A stretch of DNA of 43,037 nt. Origin: Actinomycetota bacterium. GTDB taxonomy: Bacteria > Actinomycetota > Acidimicrobiia > Acidimicrobiales > CADCSY01. The notes below the pieces were generated by a model. That model was not told the origin of the DNA. It made no database searches and saw only the letters and a program-made list of their open reading frames with translations. The stretch's first letter is position 1. The number at the start of each line of letters is the position of its first letter. The position numbers were made by a program, and so were the translations under genes. Below are positions 14,988-23,524 of the stretch, in pieces. The DNA is taken from positions 1-43,037 of the forward strand of contig JADDQY010000055.1 of assembly GCA_016781135.1 (NCBI GenBank). The letters are read 5' to 3'.

Positions 14988-15764
14988 GTGGACGAACCGA
15001 TCCGCTCCGAGGGGTTGCGCCTCGATGGCCACCTCGCCCGCCCCTCACCGCGGGCGACGGCTCCCGGCAACCCCGGACTGGTCGTCTGCCACGGCTTTCC
15101 CATCGGTGCTCGGGGCGCTGCCTCCTCGGGGCAGACCTACCCGGAGCTGGCCGACCGGCTGGCGGCCGAGGCGGGCTGGACCGTGCTCACCTTCAACTTC
15201 CGGGGTACGGGAGCGTCCCAGGGCAACTTCTCCCTGGGCGGCTGGCTGGCCGATCTCCGGGCCGCCGTCGACCACCTGCTCCGGGTCGGCGAGGTGGGCG
15301 GGGCGTGGCTGGCGGGCTCGAGCACCGGCGGGTCACTGGCCATCTGCGAGGCCGGTGACGACGAGCGGGTGCGGGGAGTCGCTGCGCTGTCGGCCCGAGC
15401 CGACTTCGACGACTGGGCCGCCCACCCCCGTCGATTCCTCGAGCACGCCCGCTCCATAGGGGTGATCCGCCAGGTCGACTTCCCGCCGCGGATGGAGGAG
15501 TGGACCCGTGAGCTCAAGGAGGTACGTCCGCTGGTCATGGCGGCCAAGCTGGCGCCCCGCCCCCTCCTGCTCGTGCAGGGATCCGACGACGACATGGTGC
15601 CCGCCCTCGACGCCCGCACCCTCGCCGACTGCCACGGCAGCGCCGAGCTGCGGATCATCAACGGAGCCGGCCACCGCCTCCGCCACGATCCCCGGGCCAT
15701 CGCCGTGCTGCTCGGGTGGCTGGAGCGCCAGTCCGGTCCCCTCCCTGCCGACGCCCAGTCGTAG
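14988..15764 (+). CDS. Alpha/beta hydrolase
   Basis: A 258-residue cytoplasmic hydrolase. VVCHGFPIGARG is the oxyanion loop, FNFRGTGASQGNFS follows, the nucleophile elbow is GSSTGG, the acid is in GSDDDMVP and the histidine in INGAGHRLRHDP. This arrangement fits the serine aminopeptidase / dienelactone hydrolase-like group acting on esters, but the substrate cannot be read. GTG 14988 (VDEPIRSEGLRLDGHL) is chosen because it follows a leaderless promoter and starts the conserved fold; the longer frame would run through the terminator hairpin. The next gene begins 39 bases after its stop. Confidence 0.88.
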   Translation: MDEPIRSEGLRLDGHLARPSPRATAPGNPGLVVCHGFPIGARGAASSGQTYPELADRLAAEAGWTVLTFNFRGTGASQGNFSLGGWLADLRAAVDHLLRVGEVGGAWLAGSSTGGSLAICEAGDDERVRGVAALSARADFDDWAAHPRRFLEHARSIGVIRQVDFPPRMEEWTRELKEVRPLVMAAKLAPRPLLLVQGSDDDMVPALDARTLADCHGSAELRIINGAGHRLRHDPRAIAVLLGWLERQSGPLPADAQS

Positions 15765-15803
15765 AGACGTCGTAGAGGCTCGCAGAGAGAGAGAGAAGGC
15801 GAG

Positions 15804-17063
15804 TTGGCGGCCCCGGAGCCGGCCCCCAGCCGGCTCGCTCGGCGTCTCGGCGTCGGCGACGCCGTCGTGGTGGGCCTGGGGTCGATGCTGGGCGCGGGGG
15901 TCTTCGCCGGGTTGGGCCCGGCGGCTCGGGCCGCCGGTGCCAGCCTGGTGTGGGGCCTCGTCCTCGCCGCCAGCGTGGCCTGGTGCAACGCCACCTCCTC
16001 GGCCCAGCTCGCGGCGGTCCACCCAGAGTCGGGAGGGACCTACGTCTACGGCCGGCGGCGGCTGGGCCGGCATTGGGGGGTGCTGGCCGGCTGGGCGTTC
16101 CTCTCGGGCAAGATCGCGAGCTGCGCGGCGATGGCCCTGACCTTTGCCGCCTACGTCGCCCCGTCGGCTGCTCGGCCACTCGCCGTCGCTGCCGTGGCCG
16201 GGGTGGCGGCGGTGAACCTCGGTGGCATCCGGCGAACGGCGGCGGTCACCCGGGTGGTCGTGGTGCTGGTGCTGGGTGTTCTCGCCGTGGTCGTGGTCGC
16301 CTCGCTGTTCGGGGGCACCGCCGACCTCGACCGCCTCGACGTGCGGCCGGCGGGCGGTGGTCCGCGTGGGGTCCTTCAGGCTGGCGGCCTGCTGTTCTTC
16401 GCCTTCGCCGGCTACGCCCGCATCGCCACCCTGGGCGAGGAGGTGATCGACCCGGGAAGAACCATTCCCCGGGCCATCCCGCTCGCCCTCGGCCTCACGC
16501 TCGCGGTGTACGCCGCGGTGGCGGTGAGCGCGCTGGCGGCCGTCGGACCGGTGGCACTGGCCGACGCCCCCGCCCCCCTCGCCGCCGCCGTGGCAGCGGG
16601 TGAGCTCGCCGGGCTGGTGCCGGTGGTGCAGGTGGGGGCGGCGGTGGCGTCGCTGGGCGTGCTCCTGGCGCTCGTGGCCGGCGTCGGCCGCACCCTGTTC
16701 GCCATGGCCGCCGATGGCGAGCTGCCCCGATGGCTGGCCACCGTGGATGGGCGCCATCGTGTCCCCGCTCGGGCGGAGCTGGTGGTGGCCGGCGCGGTGG
16801 TGGTCGTGGTGGCCGTGGCCGACGTGGGCGAGGCCATCGGTTTCAGCTCGTGCAACGTGCTCGCCTACTACGCCATCACCAACGCCTCGGCGCTGCGGCT
16901 CGGTCCCGGAGAGCGCCGCTGGCGGCCGAGCTTCGCCGTCGGCGGCCTGGTGGGCTGCGCCGTGCTGGCGCTCAGCCTCCCGGTGGGGTCGCTGATCACC
17001 GGCCTGGCCGTGCTCGCCGTCGGCGCCGTCGTGCTCGGCCTCCGGCCCAGGTGGTCGACGTAG
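15804..17063 (+). CDS. APC-superfamily amino acid permease
   Basis: A 419-residue integral membrane protein with about 12 hydrophobic segments. The first two contain GLGSMLGAGVFAGLGPAARAAG, the unwound substrate-binding helix of APC transporters, and PESGGTYVYGRRRLG, the classic motif after helix 3. FFAFAGYARIATLGEEVIDPGRTIPRAI matches the helix 6 region of cationic amino acid and related permeases. It should import an amino acid with a proton or exchange amino acids; which one is unknown. The TTG start is preceded by a purine-rich (AG)6 run ending in GAGAAGG (15793-15799), 4 bases upstream, which may act as Shine-Dalgarno. Confidence 0.87.
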   Translation: MAAPEPAPSRLARRLGVGDAVVVGLGSMLGAGVFAGLGPAARAAGASLVWGLVLAASVAWCNATSSAQLAAVHPESGGTYVYGRRRLGRHWGVLAGWAFLSGKIASCAAMALTFAAYVAPSAARPLAVAAVAGVAAVNLGGIRRTAAVTRVVVVLVLGVLAVVVVASLFGGTADLDRLDVRPAGGGPRGVLQAGGLLFFAFAGYARIATLGEEVIDPGRTIPRAIPLALGLTLAVYAAVAVSALAAVGPVALADAPAPLAAAVAAGELAGLVPVVQVGAAVASLGVLLALVAGVGRTLFAMAADGELPRWLATVDGRHRVPARAELVVAGAVVVVVAVADVGEAIGFSSCNVLAYYAITNASALRLGPGERRWRPSFAVGGLVGCAVLALSLPVGSLITGLAVLAVGAVVLGLRPRWST

Positions 17064-17164
17064 CAACCTCGACGACCGGTGGGGTGAGCGGGGGGCGGGT
17101 TGGCTCGGCGATCTGGTTCCGACGCCCGGCGGGGACTCCGCTCGAGCGCCGGCTCCACCTCTCG

Positions 17165-17395
17165 TTACTGGCTGGCCCGCTGCTCGGCCTCGTGGCCGGC
17201 GGCCTCGCTCCGGGCCTTCTCGGCCTCGGCTTCCTTGGCGGCGACGTCGCGCTGCGCCTCGGCCTTGTCCTGTTGCGCCTCACCCTCCCGCTCGAGGTCA
17301 GGGTCGCCCGTCACCGTACCGGCGGCTTCCTTGACCTTGCCCTTGATGCCCTCGGTGGCACCTTTGGCGCCGCTCTCCGGTCCTGTGTCACCCAT
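17165..17395 (-). CDS. CsbD-like general stress protein
   Basis: A 76-residue, highly charged protein. GIKGKVKEAAGTVTGDPDLEREG is the CsbD-family core and is followed by an Ala/Glu/Lys-rich helix predicted to be extended or coiled. CsbD proteins are induced by general stress in Bacillus and are common and small in actinobacteria; the molecular role is not known. ATG 17395 has a full Shine-Dalgarno (AGGAGG 7 bases upstream), in contrast to its leaderless neighbours. It converges with the permease gene, with 101 bases between the stops. Confidence 0.85.
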   Translation of the reverse strand: MGDTGPESGAKGATEGIKGKVKEAAGTVTGDPDLEREGEAQQDKAEAQRDVAAKEAEAEKARSEAAGHEAEQRASQ

Positions 17396-17441
17396 GGTGG
17401 TCCTCCTCGGTGTATCGGGTATCGGGCAGCTCTACCCCGGT

Positions 17442-18020
17442 TCAGTCGGCTTTGCCCTTCCCGGCGGCCTTGCGAGCCTTCTTGAACGCCCGCACCTCCT
17501 CGAGCGCCTCGGGCGAGTCGGCGTCGGCGACGGAGCGGCGGAGGTCGTCGGAGAACGGCGCTGCCGCTTGCTCCCAGCCCGGCGGGCGCACCCCCCGGCG
17601 CTTGGCCAGCACGGCGACGAAGATACGGGCCTTCTCGTCGCCGAAGCCGGGCAACGCCCTCATCCGCTCGAGCAGCTCGGCGCCGGTGTCTGCGTCTGTC
17701 CACACCCGCTCGGCCTGTCCGTCGTAGTCCTCGACCAGGGTCCGGCACAACTCCTGGGCCCTCTTGGCCATCGACCCCGGATAGCGGTGCAGCGCCGGGC
17801 GCTCCCGGAACGCCGCCTCCAACGCCGCCGGGTCCATGGCGGCGATCTCGCGGGCGTCAAGTCTCCCGCCGAGGCGCTCGGCCAACCGAGCCGGGGAGCC
17901 GAACGCCCACTCCATCGGCACCTGCTGGTCGAGCATCATCCCCAACAACAAGGCCAACGGTTCCCGGGCTAGCAACCGGTCAGCCTCGGGATCCCCCGTG
18001 ATGTAGAAGGACCCGGCCAC
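17442..18020 (-). CDS. HhH-GPD family base excision repair protein
   Basis: A 192-residue protein from GTG 18020. PLALLLGMMLDQQVPMEWAFGSPARLAERLG begins the helical DNA glycosylase core, followed by ELCRTLVEDYDGQAERVW and ALPGFGDEKARIFVAVLAKRRG, the helix-hairpin-helix with its catalytic Asp region. The Lys of bifunctional enzymes is not clear, so it may act as a monofunctional glycosylase. No C-terminal FeS cysteine cluster is present. TAGCGT on the minus strand (18033-18028) ends 7 bases before GTG, so it is probably leaderless. The longer frame upstream crosses the terminator hairpin and is rejected. Confidence 0.82.
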   Translation of the reverse strand: MAGSFYITGDPEADRLLAREPLALLLGMMLDQQVPMEWAFGSPARLAERLGGRLDAREIAAMDPAALEAAFRERPALHRYPGSMAKRAQELCRTLVEDYDGQAERVWTDADTGAELLERMRALPGFGDEKARIFVAVLAKRRGVRPPGWEQAAAPFSDDLRRSVADADSPEALEEVRAFKKARKAAGKGKAD

Positions 18021-18050
18021 GAGGCGAACGCTACCGGAGCGACCAGCCCC

Positions 18051-18085
18051 AGCAGGCCTGCCCCTCGACGGGGGCAGGACCTGCT
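18051..18085 (-). terminator. Terminator hairpin after aceE
   Basis: AGCAGG-CCTGCCCC (18051-18064) pairs with GGGGCAGG-A-CCTGCT (18071-18085) around a TCGACG loop: 14 pairs with one bulged base. It lies between the aceE stop and the HhH-GPD promoter, both on the minus strand. There is no T-run. Confidence 0.6.
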
Positions 18086-18123
18086 CCAGCTTCAAAATCG
18101 AACCAGTGCGAGTCGCCCAACGG

Positions 18124-20823
18124 TCAAGAGAGCAGCGGGTCCGGAGCCTCCGCGTCGATGCCGTACCGAGCGATGGCGTCATCGACCGCGGATGCCTTCA
18201 CCTGGCCCTCGGCAGCCAGCGCTGACAACACGGCGACCACCACGTGGGCGGCATCGGTCTCGAAGTGGCGGCGGAGGGCGTGGCGGGTGTCGCTGCGGCC
18301 GAAGCCGTCGGTGCCGAGGGGCACGAAGGTCCCCGGCACCCAGCGACCCACCTGGTCGGGCACCGCCTTCATGTAGTCGCTCACCGCCACGTACGGCCCT
18401 TCGGCGTCCGAGAGCACCTCGGTCACCCACGGGGTGCGCGGCGATTGCGAGGGGTGCAGCCGGTTCCAGCGCTCGGTGGACAGGGCATCGTCGCGCAGCG
18501 CCTTGTACGAGGTCGCCGACCACAGCTCGGCACCCACGTCGTAGTGCTCCGCCAGCTCGTCGCGGGCCTGGGCTGCCGCGAGCCAGGAGGTGCCCGAGAA
18601 GATGATCGTGGCCCGCACCGACGGCTCCGCCGGGGCATCGGCGAACCGGTACAGGCCCCGCAGGATGCCCGCCTCGCTGCCCTCGGGCATCTCCGGCATC
18701 GGATAGTTCTCGTTGTAGAGGGTGAGGTAGTAGAAGACGTCGTCGAGGTCGGCGAACATGCGCTTGCAGCCGTCGGCGATGATGACCGCCAGCTCGTAGG
18801 CGAAGGCGGGGTCGTAGACCAGGCAGTTGGGCACCGCCGAGAACAGCAGCGGGCTGTGCCCGTCCTCGTGCTGGAGCCCCTCGCCGTTCAGCGTGGTCCG
18901 CCCGGCGGTGGCCCCGAGGAGGAAGCCCCGGCCCCGCTGGTCGGCGAAGGCCCACACCAGGTCGCCGGTTCGCTGGAAGCCGAACATCGAGTAGAAGATG
19001 TAGAAGGGCAGCATGGTCACGCCGTGGTTGGCGTAGGCGGTGCCGGCGGCGGTGAAGCTGGCCATGGAGCCGGCCTCGGTGATGCCCTCCTCGAGGATCT
19101 GCCCCGACTTCGACTCCCGGTAGCTCAGCAGGAGATCGGCGTCGACCGGCTCGTATTGCTGGCCGAGGGCGGCGTAGATGCCGATCTCCTTGAACAGGGC
19201 GTCGAGGCCGAAGGTGCGGGCCTCGTCGGGGATGATGGGCACGACCCGCTTGCCCACCTGCTCGTCGCGCACCAGGTTGCGCAGCATGCGGGCGAAGACC
19301 ATGGTCGTCGACGCCGCCTGCGTGCCCGATCCCTTGCGGAACTCGGCGAACACCGAGTCGGGTGGCACCGACGTCGCCCGGGGCCGACGGATGACCCGTT
19401 TCGGGAGCGACCCGTCGAGCGCCTGGCGCCGCTCCATCATGTACTCGTACTCGTCGGATCCTGCGGGTGGCCGGTAGTACGGGGGATCACCAGCGTCGAG
19501 GGCCTCGTCGGGGACCTCCTCTTGCATGTGGAGGCGGTCGCGGAAGCCCTTGATGGCGGGGCCCAGCATCTTCTTGACCTGGTGGGTGGAGTTGCGGCCC
19601 TCCACGTCGGGGCCGAGCGTCCAGCCCTTGACCGTCTTGGCCAGGATGACGGTGGGGGAGCCCTCGTGCTCGACCGCAGCCTTGTAGGCGGCGTAGAGCT
19701 TGGGGTAGTCGTGCCCGCCCCGGGGGAGGGTGCGCAGCTCGTCGTCGCTCAGGTGCTCGACCATCTTCCGGAGGCGAGGGTCGGGACCGAAGAAGTGCTC
19801 GCGGATGTAGGCGCCCGACTCGACCGAGTACTTCTGGAACTGGCCGTCGACGGTGGTGTTCATCTTGTTGAGCAGGACACCGTCGGCGTCGCGGGCGAGC
19901 AGCTCGTCCCACCGGCTACCCCAGATCACCTTGATGACGTTCCAGCCCGCCCCACGGAACACCGCTTCCAGCTCCTGGATGATCTTGCCATTGCCCCGCA
20001 CCGGCCCGTCGAGGCGCTGCAGGTTGCAGTTGACGACGAAGATGAGGTTGTCGAGCTGCTCCCGGGCGGCGATCGAGAGCGCCCCGAGCGTCTCGGGCTC
20101 GTCGCACTCGCCGTCGCCCACGAAGCACCAGACCTTCGAAGCGCTGGTGTCGGCGATGTGGCGATTGCGCAGGTAGCGGTTGAACCGGGCCAGGTAGATG
20201 GCGTTGATGGGTCCGAGGCCCATGGAGACGGTGGGGAACTCCCAGAAGTCGGGCATGAGCCGGGGGTGGGGGTAGCTCGACAGACCCCGCCCGGCGACCT
20301 CCTGGCGGAAGTTGTCGAGCTGGTGCTCGTCGAGGCGTCCCTCGAGGTAGGCCCGGGCATAGATGCCGGGAGCGGCGTGGCCCTGGAAGTAGACGTGGTC
20401 GCCGGCCAGGCCACCGTCCTTGCCGCGGAAGAAGTGGTTGAACCCGACCTCGTAGAGGGCGGCCGAGGAGGCGAAGGTGGCCAGGTGGCCGCCAATCCCC
20501 TCGGCCTTCTTGTTGGCCCGCAGCACCATCGTTGCCGCGTTCCACCGGATGAAGGCGCGGATGCGTCGCTCGATGTGCTCGTCGCCGGGGAACCAGGCCT
20601 GCTCCTCGGGTGGGATGGTGTTGACGTAGGGCGTCGACACCGTGGCCGGGAAGCCGATCTGGAGGGCACGGGCGCGCTCGAGCAGCTTGGCCACCAGGAA
20701 CCGGGCCCGGTTCCTGCCTCGAGCGTCGACCACGGCGTCGAGGCTGTCGAGCCACTCCGCGGTCTCGCCCGGGTCGATGTCGGGGATCTGCTGGACGAAA
20801 CCGTCGAAGATCATGCCCCCCAT
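18124..20823 (-). CDS. aceE: Pyruvate dehydrogenase E1, homodimeric type
   Basis: An 899-residue AceE, close to the family length. It decarboxylates pyruvate with thiamine diphosphate and acetylates the E2 lipoyl groups. The N-terminal domain has HLATFASSAALYEVGFNHFFRG and QGHAAPGIYARA. The cofactor motif runs from GDGECDEPETLG to NCNLQRLDGPVRGNG. The middle domain includes AGRTTLNGEGLQHEDGHS, and the C-terminal domain ends in YVAVSDYMKAVPDQV...FGRSDTRHALRRHFE. E2 and E3 are not encoded in this window, as is common in actinobacteria. ATG 20823 has GAGG 8 bases upstream; an in-frame ATG at 20814 is possible. Confidence 0.96.
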   Translation of the reverse strand: MGGMIFDGFVQQIPDIDPGETAEWLDSLDAVVDARGRNRARFLVAKLLERARALQIGFPATVSTPYVNTIPPEEQAWFPGDEHIERRIRAFIRWNAATMVLRANKKAEGIGGHLATFASSAALYEVGFNHFFRGKDGGLAGDHVYFQGHAAPGIYARAYLEGRLDEHQLDNFRQEVAGRGLSSYPHPRLMPDFWEFPTVSMGLGPINAIYLARFNRYLRNRHIADTSASKVWCFVGDGECDEPETLGALSIAAREQLDNLIFVVNCNLQRLDGPVRGNGKIIQELEAVFRGAGWNVIKVIWGSRWDELLARDADGVLLNKMNTTVDGQFQKYSVESGAYIREHFFGPDPRLRKMVEHLSDDELRTLPRGGHDYPKLYAAYKAAVEHEGSPTVILAKTVKGWTLGPDVEGRNSTHQVKKMLGPAIKGFRDRLHMQEEVPDEALDAGDPPYYRPPAGSDEYEYMMERRQALDGSLPKRVIRRPRATSVPPDSVFAEFRKGSGTQAASTTMVFARMLRNLVRDEQVGKRVVPIIPDEARTFGLDALFKEIGIYAALGQQYEPVDADLLLSYRESKSGQILEEGITEAGSMASFTAAGTAYANHGVTMLPFYIFYSMFGFQRTGDLVWAFADQRGRGFLLGATAGRTTLNGEGLQHEDGHSPLLFSAVPNCLVYDPAFAYELAVIIADGCKRMFADLDDVFYYLTLYNENYPMPEMPEGSEAGILRGLYRFADAPAEPSVRATIIFSGTSWLAAAQARDELAEHYDVGAELWSATSYKALRDDALSTERWNRLHPSQSPRTPWVTEVLSDAEGPYVAVSDYMKAVPDQVGRWVPGTFVPLGTDGFGRSDTRHALRRHFETDAAHVVVAVLSALAAEGQVKASAVDDAIARYGIDAEAPDPLLS

Positions 20824-20877
20824 CGTGACAGCCTCGACCGGCCTTCGCTCCCGCCCGGTGGATCCTTCACCCGGCGG

Positions 20878-20883
20878 TAACGT
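20878..20883 (+). promoter_or_regulatory. Leaderless -10 of the RNase HI-SLOG gene
   Basis: TAACGT ends 7 bases before GTG 20891, without a Shine-Dalgarno sequence. The region is divergent from aceE, whose ATG is at 20823. Confidence 0.5.
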
Positions 20884-20890
20884 CCGCCCG

Positions 20891-21895
20891 GTGGCGAGCG
20901 TCGTCTACACCGACGGCGCCTGCCTCGGGAACCCGGGGCCGGGTGGGTGGGCGTGGGCGGGCGAGGCCGGTGGTTTCGCCAGCGGCGCCGAGGCCCGCTC
21001 CACCAACCAGCGGATGGAGATCCGGGCGGCGCTGGAGGCGGTGCGGGCCCACCCCGGCGCCCTGGAGGTGGTGAGCGACTCCACCTACCTCGTCAACTGC
21101 TTCCGCGACCGGTGGTGGGAGGGGTGGCTGGCCCGCGGGTGGGTGAACGCCGCCCGCAAGCCGGTGGCCAACCGCGACCTGTGGGAGCCTCTCGTCGAGC
21201 TGGTGCGGAGCCGGGGCGACGTGGCCTTCCGGTGGGTGAAGGGCCACGCAGGTGACCCCATGAACGACCTCGTCGACCGCTTGGCGGTGGAGGCGGCCAC
21301 CACCCAGCAGGGCCGGAGCGGTGAGGGGCGACCTGACCGGCTGGCAGCGGCTGACATGCCCGGCGGGCCCAGGGGCGTGGTCGCCGCCGACGTGCCCGAC
21401 GGCTACCTGGTCGCCGTCGCCGGGCACCGCCCTCCCGCCCTCGGCGGCTACGACCCCAACCCCGTCGCCGGCCGGGTGCGGGCCAGGCTGGAGGAGATTC
21501 TCGCCGCCACCGCGCAGATCCAGCCCGACCTGGTGGTGCTCACCGGTCTGGGGCTGGGCGCCGAGCAGCTCGGCGCCGAGGCCGCCGCCGCCGCCGGCGT
21601 GCCGTACGTGGCCGTGCTGCCGTTCCCAGACCAGGAGGCGGTGTGGCCGGCGGCCAGCCAGCAGCACTACCGAGAGCTGCTGGCCGGCGCCGCCTCGCAG
21701 GTCGTGATCCAGGCCACGACGCCGACCAACCGCCGGCAGGCCGGCGTCGCCCTGGCCCGCCGGGACGCCTGGCTGGCCCGCTACGCCGCCGAGGCGGTGG
21801 TGGTGTGGGACCGCCGCGACCCCACCGTCGGCCGCCTCGCCCGCGCGTTCCAGGACGCCCTGGGCGAGACCGAGGTGTGGCTGCTCGAGCCCTGA
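20891..21895 (+). CDS. rnhA: RNase HI fused to a SLOG (YpsA/DUF1273-like) domain
   Basis: A 334-residue two-domain protein. Residues 1-136 are a complete RNase HI: Asp8 (YTDGACLGNPGPGGW), Glu43 (RMEIRAALEAV), Asp63 (VSDSTYLVN), His119 (VKGHAGDPMN) and Asp129 form the metal-dependent active site that cuts RNA in RNA-DNA hybrids. A flexible linker (about 137-170) joins a Rossmann-like SLOG domain: VAGHRPPALGGYD, VVLTGLGLGAEQLGAEAAAAAGVPYVAVLPF and QEAVWPAASQQHYRELL match the YpsA-type family, which is predicted to bind nucleotide-derived ligands. The frame is open and in phase throughout, so the fusion is seen directly. It is unlike the known mycobacterial fusion of RNase HI with a phosphatase (CobC-like) domain. 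Confidence 0.87.
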   Translation: MASVVYTDGACLGNPGPGGWAWAGEAGGFASGAEARSTNQRMEIRAALEAVRAHPGALEVVSDSTYLVNCFRDRWWEGWLARGWVNAARKPVANRDLWEPLVELVRSRGDVAFRWVKGHAGDPMNDLVDRLAVEAATTQQGRSGEGRPDRLAAADMPGGPRGVVAADVPDGYLVAVAGHRPPALGGYDPNPVAGRVRARLEEILAATAQIQPDLVVLTGLGLGAEQLGAEAAAAAGVPYVAVLPFPDQEAVWPAASQQHYRELLAGAASQVVIQATTPTNRRQAGVALARRDAWLARYAAEAVVVWDRRDPTVGRLARAFQDALGETEVWLLEP

Positions 21896-21944
21896 CCGTG
21901 AGCCTCCTCGGCGAACTCGGGCTCTGTGGGCGCGAAACAGCGGC

Positions 21945-22829
21945 TCAGCCGAAGCTGACCTCCAGCTCGAGCTCCTCGGCGCCGCGCACCACCTGGAGCG
22001 CGAGGGTCTCGTGCGCGGCGAGGGCGTCGAGCACCTCGTGGAGGTCATCCGCGGTGGGCGTCGGTCGGCCGGCGGCGGCGACGATGAGGTCGCCTGGGCG
22101 CACTCCGGCGCGCGCTGCCGGTCCCTCGTCGTCGACCACCCGCACCAGCACGCCGTCACGCTCCTCGAGCCCCACGGACCGGCGGAGCCTCCGGGCCACG
22201 CCCTCGGGGGCGAGGCCGACGCCGAGGCGAGGTCGGGAGGGTGCTTGCCCCCGGCCGAGGGCATCGAGCCGGGCCCGCAGCTGTTCGTCGGCGGGCAGGG
22301 CGAGGTAGAAGCCCTCGGCCAAGCGATGGGTGTTGACGCCCACCAGGCGCCCGTCCCGACCGACCACCGGGCCACCCGACGAGCCCCGGGCCAGCGGTGC
22401 GGTGTGCTCGAGGCTTCCGGTGATCCGCCGCCCTCGGGGCCCGCGGAAGGCTCGCTGGGCAGCCGAGATCACCCCGAAGGTGGTGCGCAAGCCGCTCCCT
22501 CCCGGGTCGGCGAGGGCGAACACCACCGCCCCGACCTCCGGGACCTCGTCGGTCCACGCCAGCGGAGGGGCATCACCGGTGTCGACGGCGAGCACGGCCA
22601 CGTCGCCGTCGACGTCTGCCGCCATCACCTCGGCCGTCGCCGTGCCGCCCCCGGGGAAGCTCACCTCGGTGGCCTCCCCTCGAAGGTTGTGGGCGTTGGT
22701 CAGGACGAGCCCCGACCCGACGACCACACCGGACCCCCGCGCTCGCCCGCCTCCGATCCCGACCACGGACGGGCCGGCGACCTCGCTGACCCGGCGGACG
22801 GCTGCCTCCAACTCGTCCAGTGCGCTCAT
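21945..22829 (-). CDS. Trypsin-like serine protease with PDZ domain, no export signal
   Basis: A 294-residue HtrA-like protein. The triad is His47 (LTNAHN), Asp76 (DVDGDVAVL) and Ser151 (ARGSSGGP). A PDZ domain follows (about 205-294: VLVRVVDDEGPAARAGVRPGDLIVAAAGR). ATG 22829 is preceded by GGGGAGGAG. Unlike typical HtrA/DegP proteins there is no signal peptide or transmembrane helix: the protein begins MSALDELEAAVRRVSEV. It may therefore work in the cytoplasm, or be a soluble short form. It is divergent from an HxlR regulator, with a palindromic site between them, so it may be controlled by that regulator. Confidence 0.87.
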   Translation of the reverse strand: MSALDELEAAVRRVSEVAGPSVVGIGGGRARGSGVVVGSGLVLTNAHNLRGEATEVSFPGGGTATAEVMAADVDGDVAVLAVDTGDAPPLAWTDEVPEVGAVVFALADPGGSGLRTTFGVISAAQRAFRGPRGRRITGSLEHTAPLARGSSGGPVVGRDGRLVGVNTHRLAEGFYLALPADEQLRARLDALGRGQAPSRPRLGVGLAPEGVARRLRRSVGLEERDGVLVRVVDDEGPAARAGVRPGDLIVAAAGRPTPTADDLHEVLDALAAHETLALQVVRGAEELELEVSFG

Positions 22830-22843
22830 GGCCTGCTCCTCCC

Positions 22844-22872
22844 CTTGTCGGTTGTTACTTGCGAGCGACAAG
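22844..22872. promoter_or_regulatory. Candidate HxlR operator between protease and hxlR-like gene
   Basis: CTTGTCG (22844-22850) and CGACAAG (22866-22872) are perfect 7-base inverted arms. Inside lies GTTACTTGCGAGCGAC (22854-22869), which is fully symmetric in purine/pyrimidine terms (GTYRCTYGCRAGYRAC). HxlR proteins bind such sites as dimers. Confidence 0.55.
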
Positions 22873-22891
22873 CTACCAAGCAAGGAGCGTC

Positions 22892-23356
22892 GTGCACGGC
22901 GCTGGCATGGTCGGAGGCACACTGGCCGCCATGCCGCCGGCGACGACTCCTTCCGCTCTCGACGCCGCGCTGGCTCGGGTGGGCGACCGGTGGGCGCTGC
23001 TCGTGGTCGACGCGCTGCTCGGCGGGCCCCGTCGCTTCGGCGACCTCCAGCGCGCAGTGCAGGGCATCGCCACCAACGTGTTGAGCGCGCGGCTGCGCCA
23101 GCTGGAGCGGGAGGGCGTGGTGGTGGCCCGGCCCTACTCCCAGCGCCCGCCCCGGGCAGCCTACGAGCTCACGGGAGCCGGCATCGAGCTGGGCGGAGCC
23201 CTCCGCCTCCTGGCCCAGTGGGGTGCCGGAGCTGGAGGTGAGGCGGAACCCCTCCGTCATCCCGCCTGTGGGACCGCCCTGGAGGCGCGCTGGTACTGCC
23301 CCACGTGTGCACGCACCGTCGACGACCACGAGAGCGAGGGCCTGCGCTACCTCTGA
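22892..23356 (+). CDS. HxlR-family transcriptional regulator with C-terminal cysteine motif
   Basis: A 154-residue regulator. ALARVGDRWALLVVDALLGGPRRFGDLQRAVQGIATNVLSARLRQLEREGVV is the HxlR winged helix, including the ITTNVLS-like recognition helix. The C-terminus adds RHPACGTALEARWYCPTCARTVDD, three cysteines able to hold zinc or sense thiol stress. GTG 22892 has AAGGAG four bases upstream; ATG 22907 and ATG 22931 are alternatives. It is divergent from the protease gene across the palindrome at 22844-22872, which fits autoregulation. Confidence 0.85.
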   Translation: MHGAGMVGGTLAAMPPATTPSALDAALARVGDRWALLVVDALLGGPRRFGDLQRAVQGIATNVLSARLRQLEREGVVVARPYSQRPPRAAYELTGAGIELGGALRLLAQWGAGAGGEAEPLRHPACGTALEARWYCPTCARTVDDHESEGLRYL

Positions 23357-23524
23357 CGTGGAGCGATGGCAGTGGTCGGGCCGATCCGAGGCCGATGGGC
23401 TCGGCGAGGCCGTCCTCATCCGCTACCCCCGGTCCTCGTGGTGGAACAGGCCGGCGGAGAACGAGTCCGCCAAGGGCGGACCCCGGTGCGACCACACCCC
23501 GTCGGGTGCCGGCAAAGCGATGGT

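Noticed and set aside
15784..15796. (AG)6 dinucleotide run as a microsatellite or phase-variation tract
   Set aside because: It is short, lies outside the coding frame and is better explained as the purine-rich ribosome-binding region of the TTG-started permease.
18085..18125. GGTTCGATTTT-like T-loop on the minus strand, suggesting a tRNA
   Set aside because: The flanking bases do not form a T stem, and no acceptor, D or anticodon arm can be drawn around it.
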